Assembly: GCA_014607495.2 (NCBI GenBank)
Contig: CP053161.1
Span: forward strand, 7,573,115-7,637,114
DNA: 64,000 nt
Origin: Carposina sasakii
Taxonomy: Eukaryota; Arthropoda; Insecta; Lepidoptera; Carposinidae
Direction: 5' to 3'
The notes under the pieces are model-generated. The model did not search any database, was not told where the DNA came from, and worked only from the letters and a program-made list of their open reading frames with translations. Made by a program: the position numbers and the translations under genes. Below are positions 24,318 to 35,215 of the stretch, piece by piece. Position 1 is the first letter of the stretch. The number at the start of each line of letters is the position of its first letter.

Positions 24318-24572
24318 GTAGTGGACGCCCGCTTTCGTCCGCGTGGACTGCAGAAAAAACAAAATGTCGAAGTTATCCGGGATAAAATATTTTCCTGGCA
24401 TAAAAAGTAGCCTATGTGTTAATCCAGGGCGTCAGCTAACTTCATACCAAATTTTTATTAAAATCGCTCCAGCCGTTTTTACGTGAAAGAGTAACAAACA
24501 TCCATCCACCCACCCATCTATCTATCCATCCATCCTTACTCACAAACTTTCGCGATTATAATATAAGTAAGA
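24318..24572 (-). mobile_element. Short Helitron-like element with internal tetranucleotide repeat
   Basis: On the minus strand it starts TCTTACTTATATTATAATCG and ends in a foldback GCGGACGAAAGCGGGCGTCC followed by ACTAC, a one-base variant of the CTAG terminus. An impure GATG/GATA microsatellite occupies 24500-24537. This architecture (TC start, hairpin, CTAG-like end) matches the copies at 47155 and 61116. It is non-coding. Confidence 0.6.
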
Positions 24573-24769
24573 CGTAATTATTCTATTACATTTACATGTA
24601 CCTATCTCTATCATGAACTATGAGCTAGTAGGTGGTATTTCCTATTACTAGTAACAACGTAACCGGTTCTATATTGGGTAGATAGATATCCTTACCTATT
24701 TACATAAACTTGTAACCAGTAATACTAAGTAACGGTATATAAATACATAGATAAGTATATAAACATTGA

Positions 24770-24925
24770 CGGCCGATTGGTGTAGTAGGTAGTGGCCCTG
24801 CCTGCAGCGCCATAGGTCCTGGGTTCGAATCCCGGTAGGTGCAAACATTGATATGATGAATATTGATGTTTGTTCCCAAGTCATGGATATTTCTCTACTT
24901 ATCTATGTATTTATATACCGTTCTT
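24770..24925 (+). repeat. tRNA-derived SINE
   Basis: TTGACGGCCGATTGGTGTAG provides an A-box-like match (TGGTGTAGTAGG) and GGTTCGAATCC is a canonical B box. Spacing is tRNA-like, but the anticodon arm does not fold as a functional tRNA. The tail ends TGTATTTATATACCG. The same tail occurs inverted just upstream (24732-24755), so two SINE pieces lie head to head. A second SINE copy is at 12392. Confidence 0.8.
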
Positions 24926-25048
24926 AAGCATTTTGGACATTAATATGATGAAAAAGCAATATTATGATCTATCCATTTGTGCAAAATATTTTTGTCAGAG
25001 TTCTCAACATATTGCATTTAGATAAATAATTCATTCGACTGTACTTGC

Positions 25049-26094
25049 ATGTCATCATCATCATCATCATTTACAGCCCTGAGAAGTCCACTGCTGGACA
25101 TAGGCCTACCCCAACAACCTCCACTCCGACCGGTCGGAAGCAGCCTGCATCCAACCGACGCCCGCAACCTTGGCCAAGTCATCCGTCCACCTCGCGGGTG
25201 GCCTTCCCACGCTGCGCTTGCCGATACGTGGTATCCACTCTAGAACTTTCCGACTCCATCGGCCATCAGTTCTTCGAGCTATGTGCCCTGCCCATTGCCA
25301 CTTCAGCTTGCTGGACCGTTGAGCTATGTCGGTGATCTTTGTACGTCTGCGGATCTCCTCATTTCTGATTCGATCACGCAGAGAGATTCCAAGCATAGCT
25401 CTCTCCATCGCTCGCTGTGCGATCCTGAGCTTTTTTATGAGGCACATAGTTAGAGACCACGTCTCGGCACCGTAGGTCATCACCGGCAGCACGCACTGGT
25501 TGAATACCTTCGTCTTTAAGGACTGGGGTATCTTGGACACAAATAAGCTTCGTAGTTTCCCGAACGCTGCCCAGCCGAGTTGGATTCGCCGAGTTACCTC
25601 CTTCTCAAAGTTGGACTTACTCGTACCTAGTTTGACCGTCTGTCCCAGGTAAACATACTCGTCAACAACTTCAAGCATCGAGCTCCAACCAGTACAGGAG
25701 TGGGCGGCACATGGACGTTCGACATGATCTTCGTCTTGTCCATGTTTCATCTTCAGGCCCACCTGTGGGAGACTCGATTGAGGCCATCGAGCATTGTGCT
25801 TAGATCCTTCAACGATTCTGCCATGACCACGATGTCGTTCTGCGAACCGAAGGTGAGTGATGTATTCGCCATTGATATTGATGCCGAGTCCTTCCATTCG
25901 AGAAGCTTAAAGGCGTCTTCCATTGCATTGGTGAAGAGCTTCGGAGAAATAACATCTCCTTGTCTCACTCCCTCTGCAAAGAAATCGGCTTCAGTGCTCC
26001 GCTTCTGTACTCGTACCGACATGGTGGCGTTGCTGTATAAACACTTCAGCACTTCGATATATCGATGGTCAATATGGCACCGCTGGAAGACCGG
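25049..26094 (-). mobile_element. RTE-type LINE, 3' part, degenerate
   Basis: The minus strand encodes GVRQGDVISPKLF (near 25971) and then a degraded active-site box: NDIVVMAES, where family members have two aspartates before IVV. Next come EYVYLGQTV, GAETWSLT and the tail GHIARRTDGRWSRKVLEW. The 3' terminus is an (ATG)n run (TGATGATGATGATGATGATG on the minus strand), the usual RTE ending. Frames shift near 25760-25890. The 5' side runs into the assembly gap, so the extent of truncation is unknown. Confidence 0.85.
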
Positions 26095-26594
26095 NNNNNN
26101 NNNNNNNNNNNNNNNNNNNNNNNNNNNNNNNNNNNNNNNNNNNNNNNNNNNNNNNNNNNNNNNNNNNNNNNNNNNNNNNNNNNNNNNNNNNNNNNNNNNN
26201 NNNNNNNNNNNNNNNNNNNNNNNNNNNNNNNNNNNNNNNNNNNNNNNNNNNNNNNNNNNNNNNNNNNNNNNNNNNNNNNNNNNNNNNNNNNNNNNNNNNN
26301 NNNNNNNNNNNNNNNNNNNNNNNNNNNNNNNNNNNNNNNNNNNNNNNNNNNNNNNNNNNNNNNNNNNNNNNNNNNNNNNNNNNNNNNNNNNNNNNNNNNN
26401 NNNNNNNNNNNNNNNNNNNNNNNNNNNNNNNNNNNNNNNNNNNNNNNNNNNNNNNNNNNNNNNNNNNNNNNNNNNNNNNNNNNNNNNNNNNNNNNNNNNN
26501 NNNNNNNNNNNNNNNNNNNNNNNNNNNNNNNNNNNNNNNNNNNNNNNNNNNNNNNNNNNNNNNNNNNNNNNNNNNNNNNNNNNNNNNNNNNNNN
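26095..26594. other. Assembly gap of exactly 500 N
   Basis: The run of N is a round 500 bases and lies between an RTE element on the left and a BEL/Pao element on the right. It is most likely a placeholder of unknown true size at a repeat-repeat junction. Nothing can be said about its content. Confidence 0.98.
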
Positions 26595-26597
26595 AAG

Positions 26598-29135
26598 CTT
26601 CTCTGAATGACGACTTGATGATTGGTCCAACTCTTCAGCCAGAGTTACGGCACTTGGTGATGCGGTGGCGTACATATCCGATTTCACTTGTCGCTGACAT
26701 TGTTAAAATGTACCGACAGGTGAAGGTGGTGGAGGAGGACGCAGACTTCCAGCACATTTTGTGGCGCGAAAATCCAAATGCTGAGTTGCAGCACTTTAGA
26801 CTTTTTAACAGTCACCTTTGGAACTTCCTCCGCCCCCTACCTTGCTGTACGTGCTATGCAAGAGTTAGCCCATAGAGAAGGGCATGCCTTTCCATTAGCT
26901 TCAACTAGAGTCACCAATGACTTTTATGTAGACGACCTAATGACGGGTTGTCATTCTGTTGAAGAAGGAGTTCATATTTATAAAGAACTCACACAGTTAC
27001 TTGACCGAGGAGGATTTCCTTTGCAAAAAGTCTCCAGTAATAGCAAGGAATTGTTATGTATGCTCAAAGTTGACACTAATGATAATTCACAATTCATGGA
27101 GATAAAAATTGACGAAGTGATGAAGATACTAGGTCTAGCATGGAACAGAGAAGCAGATCAGTTCCAATTTACTGTCAAGCTTTCTTCGCTTGAGGGTCCA
27201 ATAACCAAAAGAAAGGTTATTTCTGACATAGCTCGTCTCTTCGACCCTCTAGGCTGGCTAGCGCCAGTCGTTACGAAAGCTAAGATTTTCATTCAGCAAC
27301 TTTGGCTATCAGGAATTGAGTGGGATAGTGCGTTACCTACTCAGCTACTTAATGACTGGATTCAATTCAGAAGCGATTTGAAGTCACTTACAGCAGTAAA
27401 TCTTCCACGTTGGATCAGGTCAAGCACGGATGATGAATGTCTTGAGCTTCATGGGTTTTCGGATGCGTCGAATGCTGCATATGCGGCTGTAATTTACGCT
27501 CGCATTGTGGATAAAGCTGGCAATGTGTATGTAAGTTTAATAACTTCGAAAACTCGCGTTGCACCTATTAAGCAAGTCTCTATCCCACGGTTAGAGCTCT
27601 GCGGTGCGGTGCTTTTGGCAAAGCTTTTAAATGAAGTGGCTTTAATCCTACATATTCCGTCAAATCGTATTCGTGCTTGGACGGACTCGCAGATTGTTCT
27701 GGCGTGGCTAAGTAGTCATCCTAGCAGGTGGAAGATCTTTGTTGCTAACCGTGTCTCAGAAATCTTGAGCATCACGGATAGTAATCAATGGTCACATGTC
27801 ATTTCCAAGGAAAATCCAGCAGATTGCGCATCTCGTGGTCAACTGGTTTCAGAGTTTATTAAAAATAAGCTTTGGAAACACGGCCCTGGATGGTTGCATC
27901 TAAAAACTATCCACTACGCAGATAAGAATGTACAGGACACGAAGCTTGAGGAAAAAATCTCCAAGGTAGTTTGCCATTCTACTACAAGCGATAACAAACC
28001 AAGCAATAATCTACTTAATAGGTTTTCATCCTTAAACAAGTTAGTCCGGATCGTTGCATTCTGCAGAAGAGTTATAAGCTGGAACAAACCTGAAAAAAGA
28101 AGGAATAAATGGTTAACTGTACAAGAACTGGAAGAATCTTTACTTACCTGTATTAAGTTGTGTCAAAAAGAAGGATTCCAAGAAGAGATAGAAAATCTAA
28201 AGAAAGGAAAGTTTAAGAAGAAGAGTAAACTTGCATCATTATGCCCTTTCTTAGACTCAAACGAGGTATTGCGCGTTGGGGGAAGACTGCAAAGCGCTGA
28301 TATGATCTCGTTCGATATGAAGTATCCTGTAATCATTCCGCATAAGTCTCATTTTACGGAGCTTTTGGTCCAATCTGCTCATATTAAAACTATGCATGGC
28401 GGGCCACAGCTAACGCTTAATTTCTTGAGAACGAAGTATTGGGTGATTGGCGCAAAGAACCTGGTTAAACAATGCGTGCATAAATGTATTTCATGCATTC
28501 GTTTCTCGGCGCAAAGCAACCAGCAAATGATGGGTCAGCTTCCTGCAGCAAGAGTTACTGCACACAGACCTTTTCTGAGGACTGGGGTTGATTATGCTGG
28601 TCCTATCAACATTCGGACCACGAAAGGCCGTGGTCACCGTGCGATGAAAGGATACATATGCCTTTTTGTGTGTATGGCCACTCGCGCCATTCACTTGGAA
28701 GTGGTCAGCGATATGACTTCAGAAACCTTTTTAGCCGCTTTTAAACGCTTTGTTGCTCGTAGAGGTCACATCGCTGAACTATGGAGTGATAATGGCACCA
28801 CCTTTGTCGGAAGCGCACGAGAATTGAAGGAGCTGTTCGACTTAGAAAAGTCTAGCATTGCTGTAGAGATAGCTGACTGGTTGGCTGCAAATGGTACTTC
28901 CTGGCACTTTATCCCTCCCCGTTCTCCGAATTTCGGAGAACTCTGGGAAGCCGGTGTGAAATCTACAAAGCACCATCTCAAACGAGTAATTGGAGATAGT
29001 ACTCTCACTTTTGAAGAATTGACGACGGTGCTGTCTCAAATCGAGGCTTGTCTTAACTCGAGACCAATCTCGCAGATGTCCAACAATCCGGAGGACCCGA
29101 ACCCCTTTAACACCGGGTCACTTTTAAGTCGGTGA
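26598..29135 (+). pseudogene. BEL/Pao pol: reverse transcriptase, RNase H, integrase
   Basis: The RT starts in one frame (MIGPTLQPELRHLVMRWR...) and changes frame at a run of five T (26802-26806). It then continues for 785 codons. Visible blocks are TFGTSSAPYLA, the YVDD active site (about 26925), the RNase H start HGFSDAS (about 27450), and the integrase zinc-binding H-H-C-C (28375-28500). The DDE residues lie in TGVDYAGP (about 28590), WSDNGTTF (about 28788) and GELWEAG (about 28938). After 29100 another extra T, a TAA stop and a further shift near 29255 break the C-terminal domain. YVDD plus this integrase style indicate BEL/Pao and not gypsy. Confidence 0.9.
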
Positions 29136-29417
29136 ACCACTTGTGTTAATGCCTGATGCTAATTATGAAAATTCAACTATTAGCAATTTAAAAAGGTGGC
29201 ATTTAACTCAAAAAATGGTTCAAGACTTTTGGCGTAGATGGTCCCACGAATTATCTGACACAGCTTCAACAAAGACATAAATGGACAGACAGAATTTCTG
29301 AACCTGAAATTGGTAGTGTGGTGTTAGTAAAGGAAGATGACTTACCTCCAACTAAGTGGCTTTTTGGAGTGATAGTAGACAAACACCCGGGTCTGGACAA
29401 TCTTACGCGTGTTGTTA

Positions 29418-30321
29418 TCTTCTATACTAATATATATATATTATATATAATATTATAAAGAGGAAAACTTTGTTTGTTTGGTTGTAATGAATAGGCTCCG
29501 AAACTACTGGACCGATTTCAAAAATTCTTTCACCGTTAGAATCCTTATTGGACCTGGATGAACATAGGCTACAAGAATTTCCCGATATTCCCACGGGAAG
29601 GCGACCAACGGGAATTCTATATTTTTTACGAAAACCGCTATACATATGAAGCTGAAATCGGGCATATATGTTCATTGGGGACAGCGAGGGAGGACTAAAA
29701 ACGGATTTCCCGAAATTCTCACGGGAAGGGGACAAACGGGAATTCATAATTTTTCCGAAAACCGCTATACATATGAAGCTGAAATTGGGCATATAAGTTA
29801 ATTAGGGACTGCGAGGAAGCACTAAGAACGGATTTCCAGAAATTCCCACGGGAAGGGGACCAACGGGAATTAATTATTTTTTACGAAAACGGTTATACAT
29901 ATGAATCTGAAGTTGGGCATATATATTTATTTGGGACCCCGAGGAAGCACTGAGAACGGATTTCCCGAAATTCCCACGGGAAGGGGACAAACGGGAATTC
30001 ATAATTTTTACGAAAACCGCTATACATATGAAGCTGAAATTGGGCATATAAGTTCATTAGGGACTGCGAGGAAGCACTAAGAACGGATTTCCAGAAATTC
30101 CCACGGGAAGGGGACCAACGGGAATTAATTATTTTTTACGAAAACGGTTACACATATGAATCTGAAGTTGGGCATATATATTTATTTGGGACCCCGAGGA
30201 AATTCCCACGGGAAGGGAACCAACGGGCGTTCCAAATTTTTACGAAAACCGCTGTACCTACATATGAAGTTGTAGCTAATGTACTGATATGTACCGAAGC
30301 GAAGCGAGGGCGGGCCACTAG
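29418..30321 (+). mobile_element. Helitron-like element A with six internal tandem units
   Basis: It starts TCTTCTATACTAAT and ends GGGCGGGCCACTAG, followed by T. It interrupts the BEL/Pao integrase between an A (29417) and a T (30322) with no classical duplication, as Helitrons do. Because TCTT occurs both at the start and just after the end, the exact left border could be 29418 or 29421. Inside are about six units of roughly 125 bp, each containing ATTCCCACGGGAAGGGGAC and GGGAATT. The same family occurs at 61116-62670 with about eight units. No Rep/helicase is encoded, so it is non-autonomous. Confidence 0.75.
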
Positions 30322-30540
30322 TCTTAAATACAAAGGTAACATTATTAAAAGACCGTTGTCAAAACTTATTGTTTTGCCTGTTAGGGATTAATATTAGTAC
30401 CTGTTATGTTTTGACAATTTTAGTTAAGTTAAATTTTATTGTTGGTACTAAGTTTATTGTTAAGTTTAGTGGTAATTTTATGTTTCTCTTAATATTGTAT
30501 TGTGTTGTTTTAAACTGGACTAAGTCCATGGCGCCCGGAA

Positions 30541-30846
30541 TGTTCATACGCATTAGAATTAGTTCTGAACTCGTGATATAGATGACGTTAGTTTAGACTG
30601 TCGTTGATTTCTGGAACGCGCTATCAAGATTATTTAGTAATAACGTAAGTTGTTATTATTGGTTTGACAATATACGATCTTCTTGTACTTTATATTGTGT
30701 TTCATTTAACCAGTATACGCTACTTGAGCAAGGGAATTTTGGTATTCGTTCACCAATACTTATTATTATAATAAGTATTATTCTATAGATTACATCTGTA
30801 CAACATATATTTAAGTCCTGGAAGAACGAGACACAAAGACTCAACA
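30541..30846 (+). repeat. Possible 3' LTR of the BEL/Pao element
   Basis: After the pol stop and a GGCGCCCGGAA stretch, the sequence runs from TGTTCATACGC to GACTCAACA, giving TG...CA borders about 306 bp apart. The matching 5' LTR would be in or beyond the gap, so this is unconfirmed. Confidence 0.35.
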
Positions 30847-31044
30847 TTCACATCTTTATGTGAAATACTTATAAAATAGTAGGATGATTTATTATCGTAT
30901 AGTAGAATTTATATTTAGTTTTGACTATTACTTCACTAACGATATACGAGTACAGTACTTTCGTGGGGACGGCGTTTTGATGTAATTTAGATAAGCCACC
31001 TTTAGTCATGTACTTATAACTTTCATCAAAATGAGCAGAACATA

Positions 31045-31304
31045 CAGGGTGTAACAAAAAGGATATGTTAAGCGAGAAGCTACGTAAATAGCAATAAATG
31101 TAAAGAACCTATCCACAAAATTTGAGACTTGAAATCACATGTTTATTTTTCCGGATAGTATGGAGAATTTTTAAATATCTCAGGAATTTTCATACAATCT
31201 TGAAAAATAAACATGTGATTTCGAGTCTCAAATTTTGTGGATAGGTTCTCGATAGTGGGCTATTTACGTAGCTTTTTGCTTAACATACCCTTTGTTACAC
31301 CCTG
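31045..31304. mobile_element. Palindromic TA-target MITE, copy 1
   Basis: TA (31043-31044 and 31305-31306) flanks termini CAGGGTGTAACAAAAAGGAT and its inverted counterpart. The inverted similarity extends through ATGTTAAGC and nearly to the centre (TTTGAGACT... / ...GAGTCTCAAA), so the whole 260 bp can fold into a long hairpin. An almost identical copy at 61042-62856 has been opened by a Helitron. Confidence 0.85.
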
Positions 31305-32480
31305 TATACGTAACTGTGGTTTTGGTTTCCATGTATCTTCTCTCCGATTGAGTCTTACAATTTTTATCCAATTGTCAGTAGTTATTGAGTTAGCAGGAAA
31401 TCTAAAATTCCAGAGTAATGAAAGAATCTGTTTTTATTCCTATCTTCTTTTTCTTCTTTAAATATTAAAAATTTAAATATATAAATATAGGCACGGTTCA
31501 GGGTTCCGGAACAGAAATCAGAACCCTGAAAATAACATAATATGCACGTGTTATAATTAATAAAGTTTCATTAGCCGACTCCATTTGGACGGAATACGCT
31601 CATTCTCGTTTTCTAATTAAGTTGTCATAAAATGTCATAATTTTATTATATTTCTTATAACAAGAAGACTGTAGGTAAGTATAACCGGAGTATTATAACC
31701 TTCACTTTTACCTATAATCTGCATGTTTAAAAATAGGGTAAAATTTCACACACATGGCAACATTTTGTTCAGAATGACATAAAAAAAATATGAAAATTTG
31801 ATTGTGTATTTATTGTTTTATTAATGAAATTATGTAAAAACATCAAATATTTACCGGTGAAATGTGATGTTATTTATTTTCTTATGTTTTTTGAGCATAG
31901 TTTTGGCAGGATGTCAGCACACATTTCGTCATGGTAAGTCCTTTAGGTTGACATACACACGTAGTACTGACCGCTGAGCAAAAGCACTGAATGACAGAGC
32001 CGCGATTGGTTCAAATTTGCACCCATAAAAATTCCTCAAATCGGCCTTCGGACTATACTTCTATAGGTTATAATTCTATTGTATAATCATATAATTCCAT
32101 ACCATATTATTAAACTAACAGGTGTCAAAAGCAAAATAGAAGACACCTGTTACAGAAACAAGATACGCGCACTCATTCTTCTTCTATTTTGCATGTGATA
32201 GCCGTCAGTTTAGTTCACATGAATATGAGAATTCAACAGTATCCATGGGTCAGATTAGGCCCCAATTTTAAATTACCGTAAGTTTTGTCGAATTTTGTCA
32301 CTGTTCTTAAAATTACCGTACGGTTTTGGTGCTACGATGGATTATCGTACAAGGCTCGAAAATACCGTACAAATACGGTAATTACCGTACGTCTGGCAAC
32401 GCTGCATATCACCACCATATTATTATCACGAAAATCAAGAAAAGCGTAGAAGAAAAGTATATATTTTTTTTTAAATAGTT
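31305..32480. other. No gene; cluster of TACCGTA motifs at its end
   Basis: AT-rich. Between about 32270 and 32400 the 7-mer TACCGTA or its relatives recur, ending in GTCTGGCAACGCTG, which looks like a transposon terminus, but I cannot find the opposite end. Confidence 0.4.
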
Positions 32481-32482
32481 TA

Positions 32483-32640
32483 TCCCGAAGGAAAGGCAAG
32501 GGGAACTAAGCACTAGATGAATTCTGAATTTATGATGGATGATGATGATGAATGGAAACGTCGGGAAAATCCTCAATAACAAGTGTAAAGTTAGTCAAAA
32601 TGAAAAATTATTGCAGAAACAACTTACAGCATGGAGGTAT
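32483..32640 (-). repeat. SINE-like repeat (family TTCGGGATAAACTA), copy 1
   Basis: In the minus direction it reads TTGTTTCTGCAATAATTTTTC ... CCTTTCCTTCGGGATAAACT and then A-rich sequence. Other copies are at 33195, 45203 and as a tandem pair at 49270-50030. A constant end followed by a variable A-run suggests a retroposon. No tRNA-like promoter is obvious. Confidence 0.65.
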
Positions 32641-32706
32641 ACGTTTGACATACACCATAGAATAACAAGTCCCCAGAAGGAGTCTTCATTGACAAATATA
32701 TTCCGG

Positions 32707-32974
32707 CATAGAGGAATAAGATGTCATAGAGTGCTAATGTAATACTAACTTTTTCGATGCACCATTAGACTTTTCGGTGCCTCACAATTCCAGTCCTTGA
32801 CACTTAGATTCTATTAGTGTAATTTATAGTAATGTACTACATTACTAATGTACTGTAACGTATAATAATGCAATCTAAGTGTCAAGGACTGGAATTGTGA
32901 GGCGCGGAAAAGTCTAATGGTGCATCGAAACTGTATGACATTAGCACTCTATTTCTACATATTATTCCTCTATG
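32707..32974. mobile_element. Long-TIR MITE with 7-bp target duplication ATTCCGG
   Basis: The 268-bp element begins CATAGAGGAATAAGATGT and ends in the inverted CATATTATTCCTCTATG. Inverted similarity reaches about 110 bp on each side (CGATGCACCATTAGAC / GTCTAATGGTGCATCG). ATTCCGG is repeated exactly at 32700-32706 and 32975-32981. The duplication could be 8 bp with one mismatch (hAT-like). Non-coding. Confidence 0.85.
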
Positions 32975-33194
32975 ATTCCGGGTAGTGAAGCAAAAACGAG
33001 TCAAAAATTCCGCATCTTCTTCTTACCCGCCGATTATTGCCAAATCGATAAAATATTATCAGTTTTTTAGACACAGTAAATAGGTTGTAAAAATTTGACC
33101 TACTAAAAGTTGCTTCAAAAGTGTGCGTGATCACGGGTTCTGGGGAATTTATTATTCTGTAACGTACAGATGACATGACACAACATGACAGATT

Positions 33195-33360
33195 TTTTGT
33201 TTATCCCGAAGAAATGGCATAAGGAATACAGCATCCATACAGCCAATACTGATGATTTCTGAATTTATAATGAATGATAATGATGATGAATGGAAACGTC
33301 GGGAAAATCCTTAAAACGAGTGTTAAATTTTTCAAAATCAAAAAGAATTGCAAAAACAAC
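33195..33360 (-). repeat. SINE-like repeat (family TTCGGGATAAACTA), copy 2
   Basis: It shares TTTATCCCGAAG, GATGAATGGAAACGTCGGGA and AAAACAAC with copy 1 in the same orientation, more diverged. Confidence 0.6.
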
Positions 33361-33469
33361 CTGCATGAGCCCACGAAGAAACGGACAGATATAAATAAAT
33401 TATTAATTTCACAAGTAAAATGCACCCACTCCCTTCCAGCATTTTCCGCCAAATAAGATAAAATTTGCT

Positions 33470-34000
33470 GTGTATGTTCGTTAGGGGGTCTAAGAGAGCA
33501 CTAAGAACGGATTTCCCGAAATTTCCATGGGAACGGGGCAGACGGGAATTTCGAATTTTTACCGGAATTTTCACTGTACCGGAATAAAAGCTTATTCAAT
33601 AAGTATAAAAATAAACCATTTGACGTACACAGATGAAATTTGGTATGCACGTTTGTTAGAGAGTATTAAAGACCATTAAGAACGGAAACCCATGGGAACG
33701 GCACAAACAGGAATTTCAAGGTTTTACGAAAACCACATGACATATAGAGATAAAATATGACAGGTATATTCCGTAGGGAGTGTAAGGAAGCACTGAGAAC
33801 ATATTTCCCGAAATACCCACCGGAACGGAACAAACTGGAATTCAAAATTTGTAAGAAAACCGCTATACCTATGAAGTTGAAATCGAAAATTGTTCATTAG
33901 GGACTGCTAGGGAGCACAAAGAACGGATTTCCCGTAATTCCCACGGGAACTGGACAAACGGTAAAACCCAATTTTAACGAAAACCATTTGACACAAGGTT
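33470..34000 (+). repeat. Degenerate block of the Helitron-internal tandem repeat
   Basis: Repeated AAGAACGGATTTCCCGAAAT..CC..GGGAACGGG.CAAACGGGAATTT and ...GAAAACC.....ACATA units resemble those in elements A and B but are more diverged. About four units. No CTAG border was found, so this may be an old truncated copy. Confidence 0.55.
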
Positions 34001-34919
34001 GTCAACTACAATATAAACCTAGATTCCATCATAAGCTGCAGCCGCGTTGCTAAATCCAATCGTTCCAGTCCTCGTCCCCGATCGATCGTTGTAAGGTTTG
34101 GTTCCCCGAGAATTCGGGATCACTTCATGGCTGCTGTGATAAAGTTCAACAACTGACAAGCTGAATTCATCGCATCTGGGATTGAGAGGAGCTAAATCAC
34201 CTATCTACATCACTGAACATCTTTCATTCAACAACCAACAAAGCTTTGCATGCAGCTGCAAGGATAAAATCTAAGGAATTGAACTACAAGCATATTTGGG
34301 TGAGAAATGGTCGGATCTTTATGCGAAAAACCGATGATTCCGATTTCAAGTAGATACGTGATATGGACTTTTTAAATAGGTTAAGTTAAATTTAAGTACA
34401 TAATCTTCATTTTGTCATAAATTGCATGTTTATATTTTCTAACATATTATAAAATTCTCAAACCTCAATATTTATTTCCAACGGTGTTATTACAAAAGAA
34501 TCGCGAAGCAATGTCTAAACTAAACTAAACTCCCGTTTTGTGAGACAAGGTCTAACGTTTTAAGCATCGTCTAAACAACTTCTATAGAAAACACATTTAA
34601 GACTCATTCGATTCTGACTGTGACACTTAAACCTAAACGTAAAATTTGTCCTACCTAACTATGCTAAGAACGGAGAGGGATAGGTGATAGATAAGGCAGA
34701 ATTGACAGTATTGATATGACATTTGTAATGTCAAAGGCCCAGTTGTTTAATATGTAGTCAAGCTTATTATTGGTAAAAATACGTCACAGATTCTGACTTT
34801 TTGTTAAATTTATATACAATTACCATCTTCACCAAAATTTTGCGTTTGTAATATCAGAAGGATTAGTTGTATTTTACTATACTCAAATAATATTTCGAAT
34901 AACGTGTTTCTGTTACAAC
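34001..34919. other. No gene; inverted end-like segment at 34481
   Basis: AT-rich. ACGGTGTTATTACAAAA at 34481-34497 has an exact inverted match at 41954-41970. A related segment also lies at 38270-38400 in direct orientation. These may be ends of an unrecognised DNA transposon. Confidence 0.4.
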
Positions 34920-35173
34920 TGTAGCTACTCCGCGCATGTTAGAACTGTACGTCGGCAGCTACATATACGTGCGAGCAAGATAACAATATCAACCATCTCC
35001 TTCGTACCTATCGTTGCGATCGTTTGTGATTGGTCAATTTAATTTATTACTCCTTACACCACCTTAGTTCATAAGTACCTAGCCTACGTTTAAATATAAG
35101 CGAAATTTCAAATAAATTCATTCCGAAATCAGCAGTCAAGACTTTTAATACTCTACAAACGCCAGTCTCTAAA
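34920..35173 (+). repeat. 5' LTR
   Basis: Begins TGTAGCTACTCC and ends GCCAGTCTCTAAA, followed by G and the primer-binding sequence TGGTGACCCCGACG. Confidence 0.88.
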
Positions 35174-35215
35174 GTGGTGACCCCGACGAAGAAATACCGA
35201 AGAAAAAGCCAGAAA

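Larger units (their letters stand above)
26595..30846 (+). mobile_element. BEL/Pao LTR retrotransposon, 5' lost in gap, Helitron inserted
   Basis: The + strand pol region runs RT (from the gap edge), RNase H and integrase to a stop at 30389-30391. The conserved integrase end is split by a Helitron at 29418-30321. The tail after the Helitron reads KYKGNIIKRPLSKLIVLPV, which fits the C-terminus of this group. A possible 3' LTR follows (30541-30846). Gag and protease are missing because the left side falls in the gap. At least four frame breaks or stops are present, so it is inactive. Confidence 0.8.

Noticed and set aside
24732..24923. The inverted repeat around the SINE as a separate DNA transposon
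   Set aside because: The shared arms are the SINE tail itself in two orientations, so two SINE pieces head to head explain it better.
26065..26610. Open frames spanning the N run
   Set aside because: They exist only because N was translated as unknown residues; not biological.
28491..29039. Minus-strand open frames within the BEL/Pao integrase
   Set aside because: Shadows of the conserved + strand integrase coding sequence.
29560..30230. Regularly repeated units with palindromic CCCGTGGGAA / TTCCCACGGG cores as a possible CRISPR or regulatory array
   Set aside because: Units are internal repeats of a Helitron-like family found again at 61.6-62.5 kb; no conserved spacer structure.
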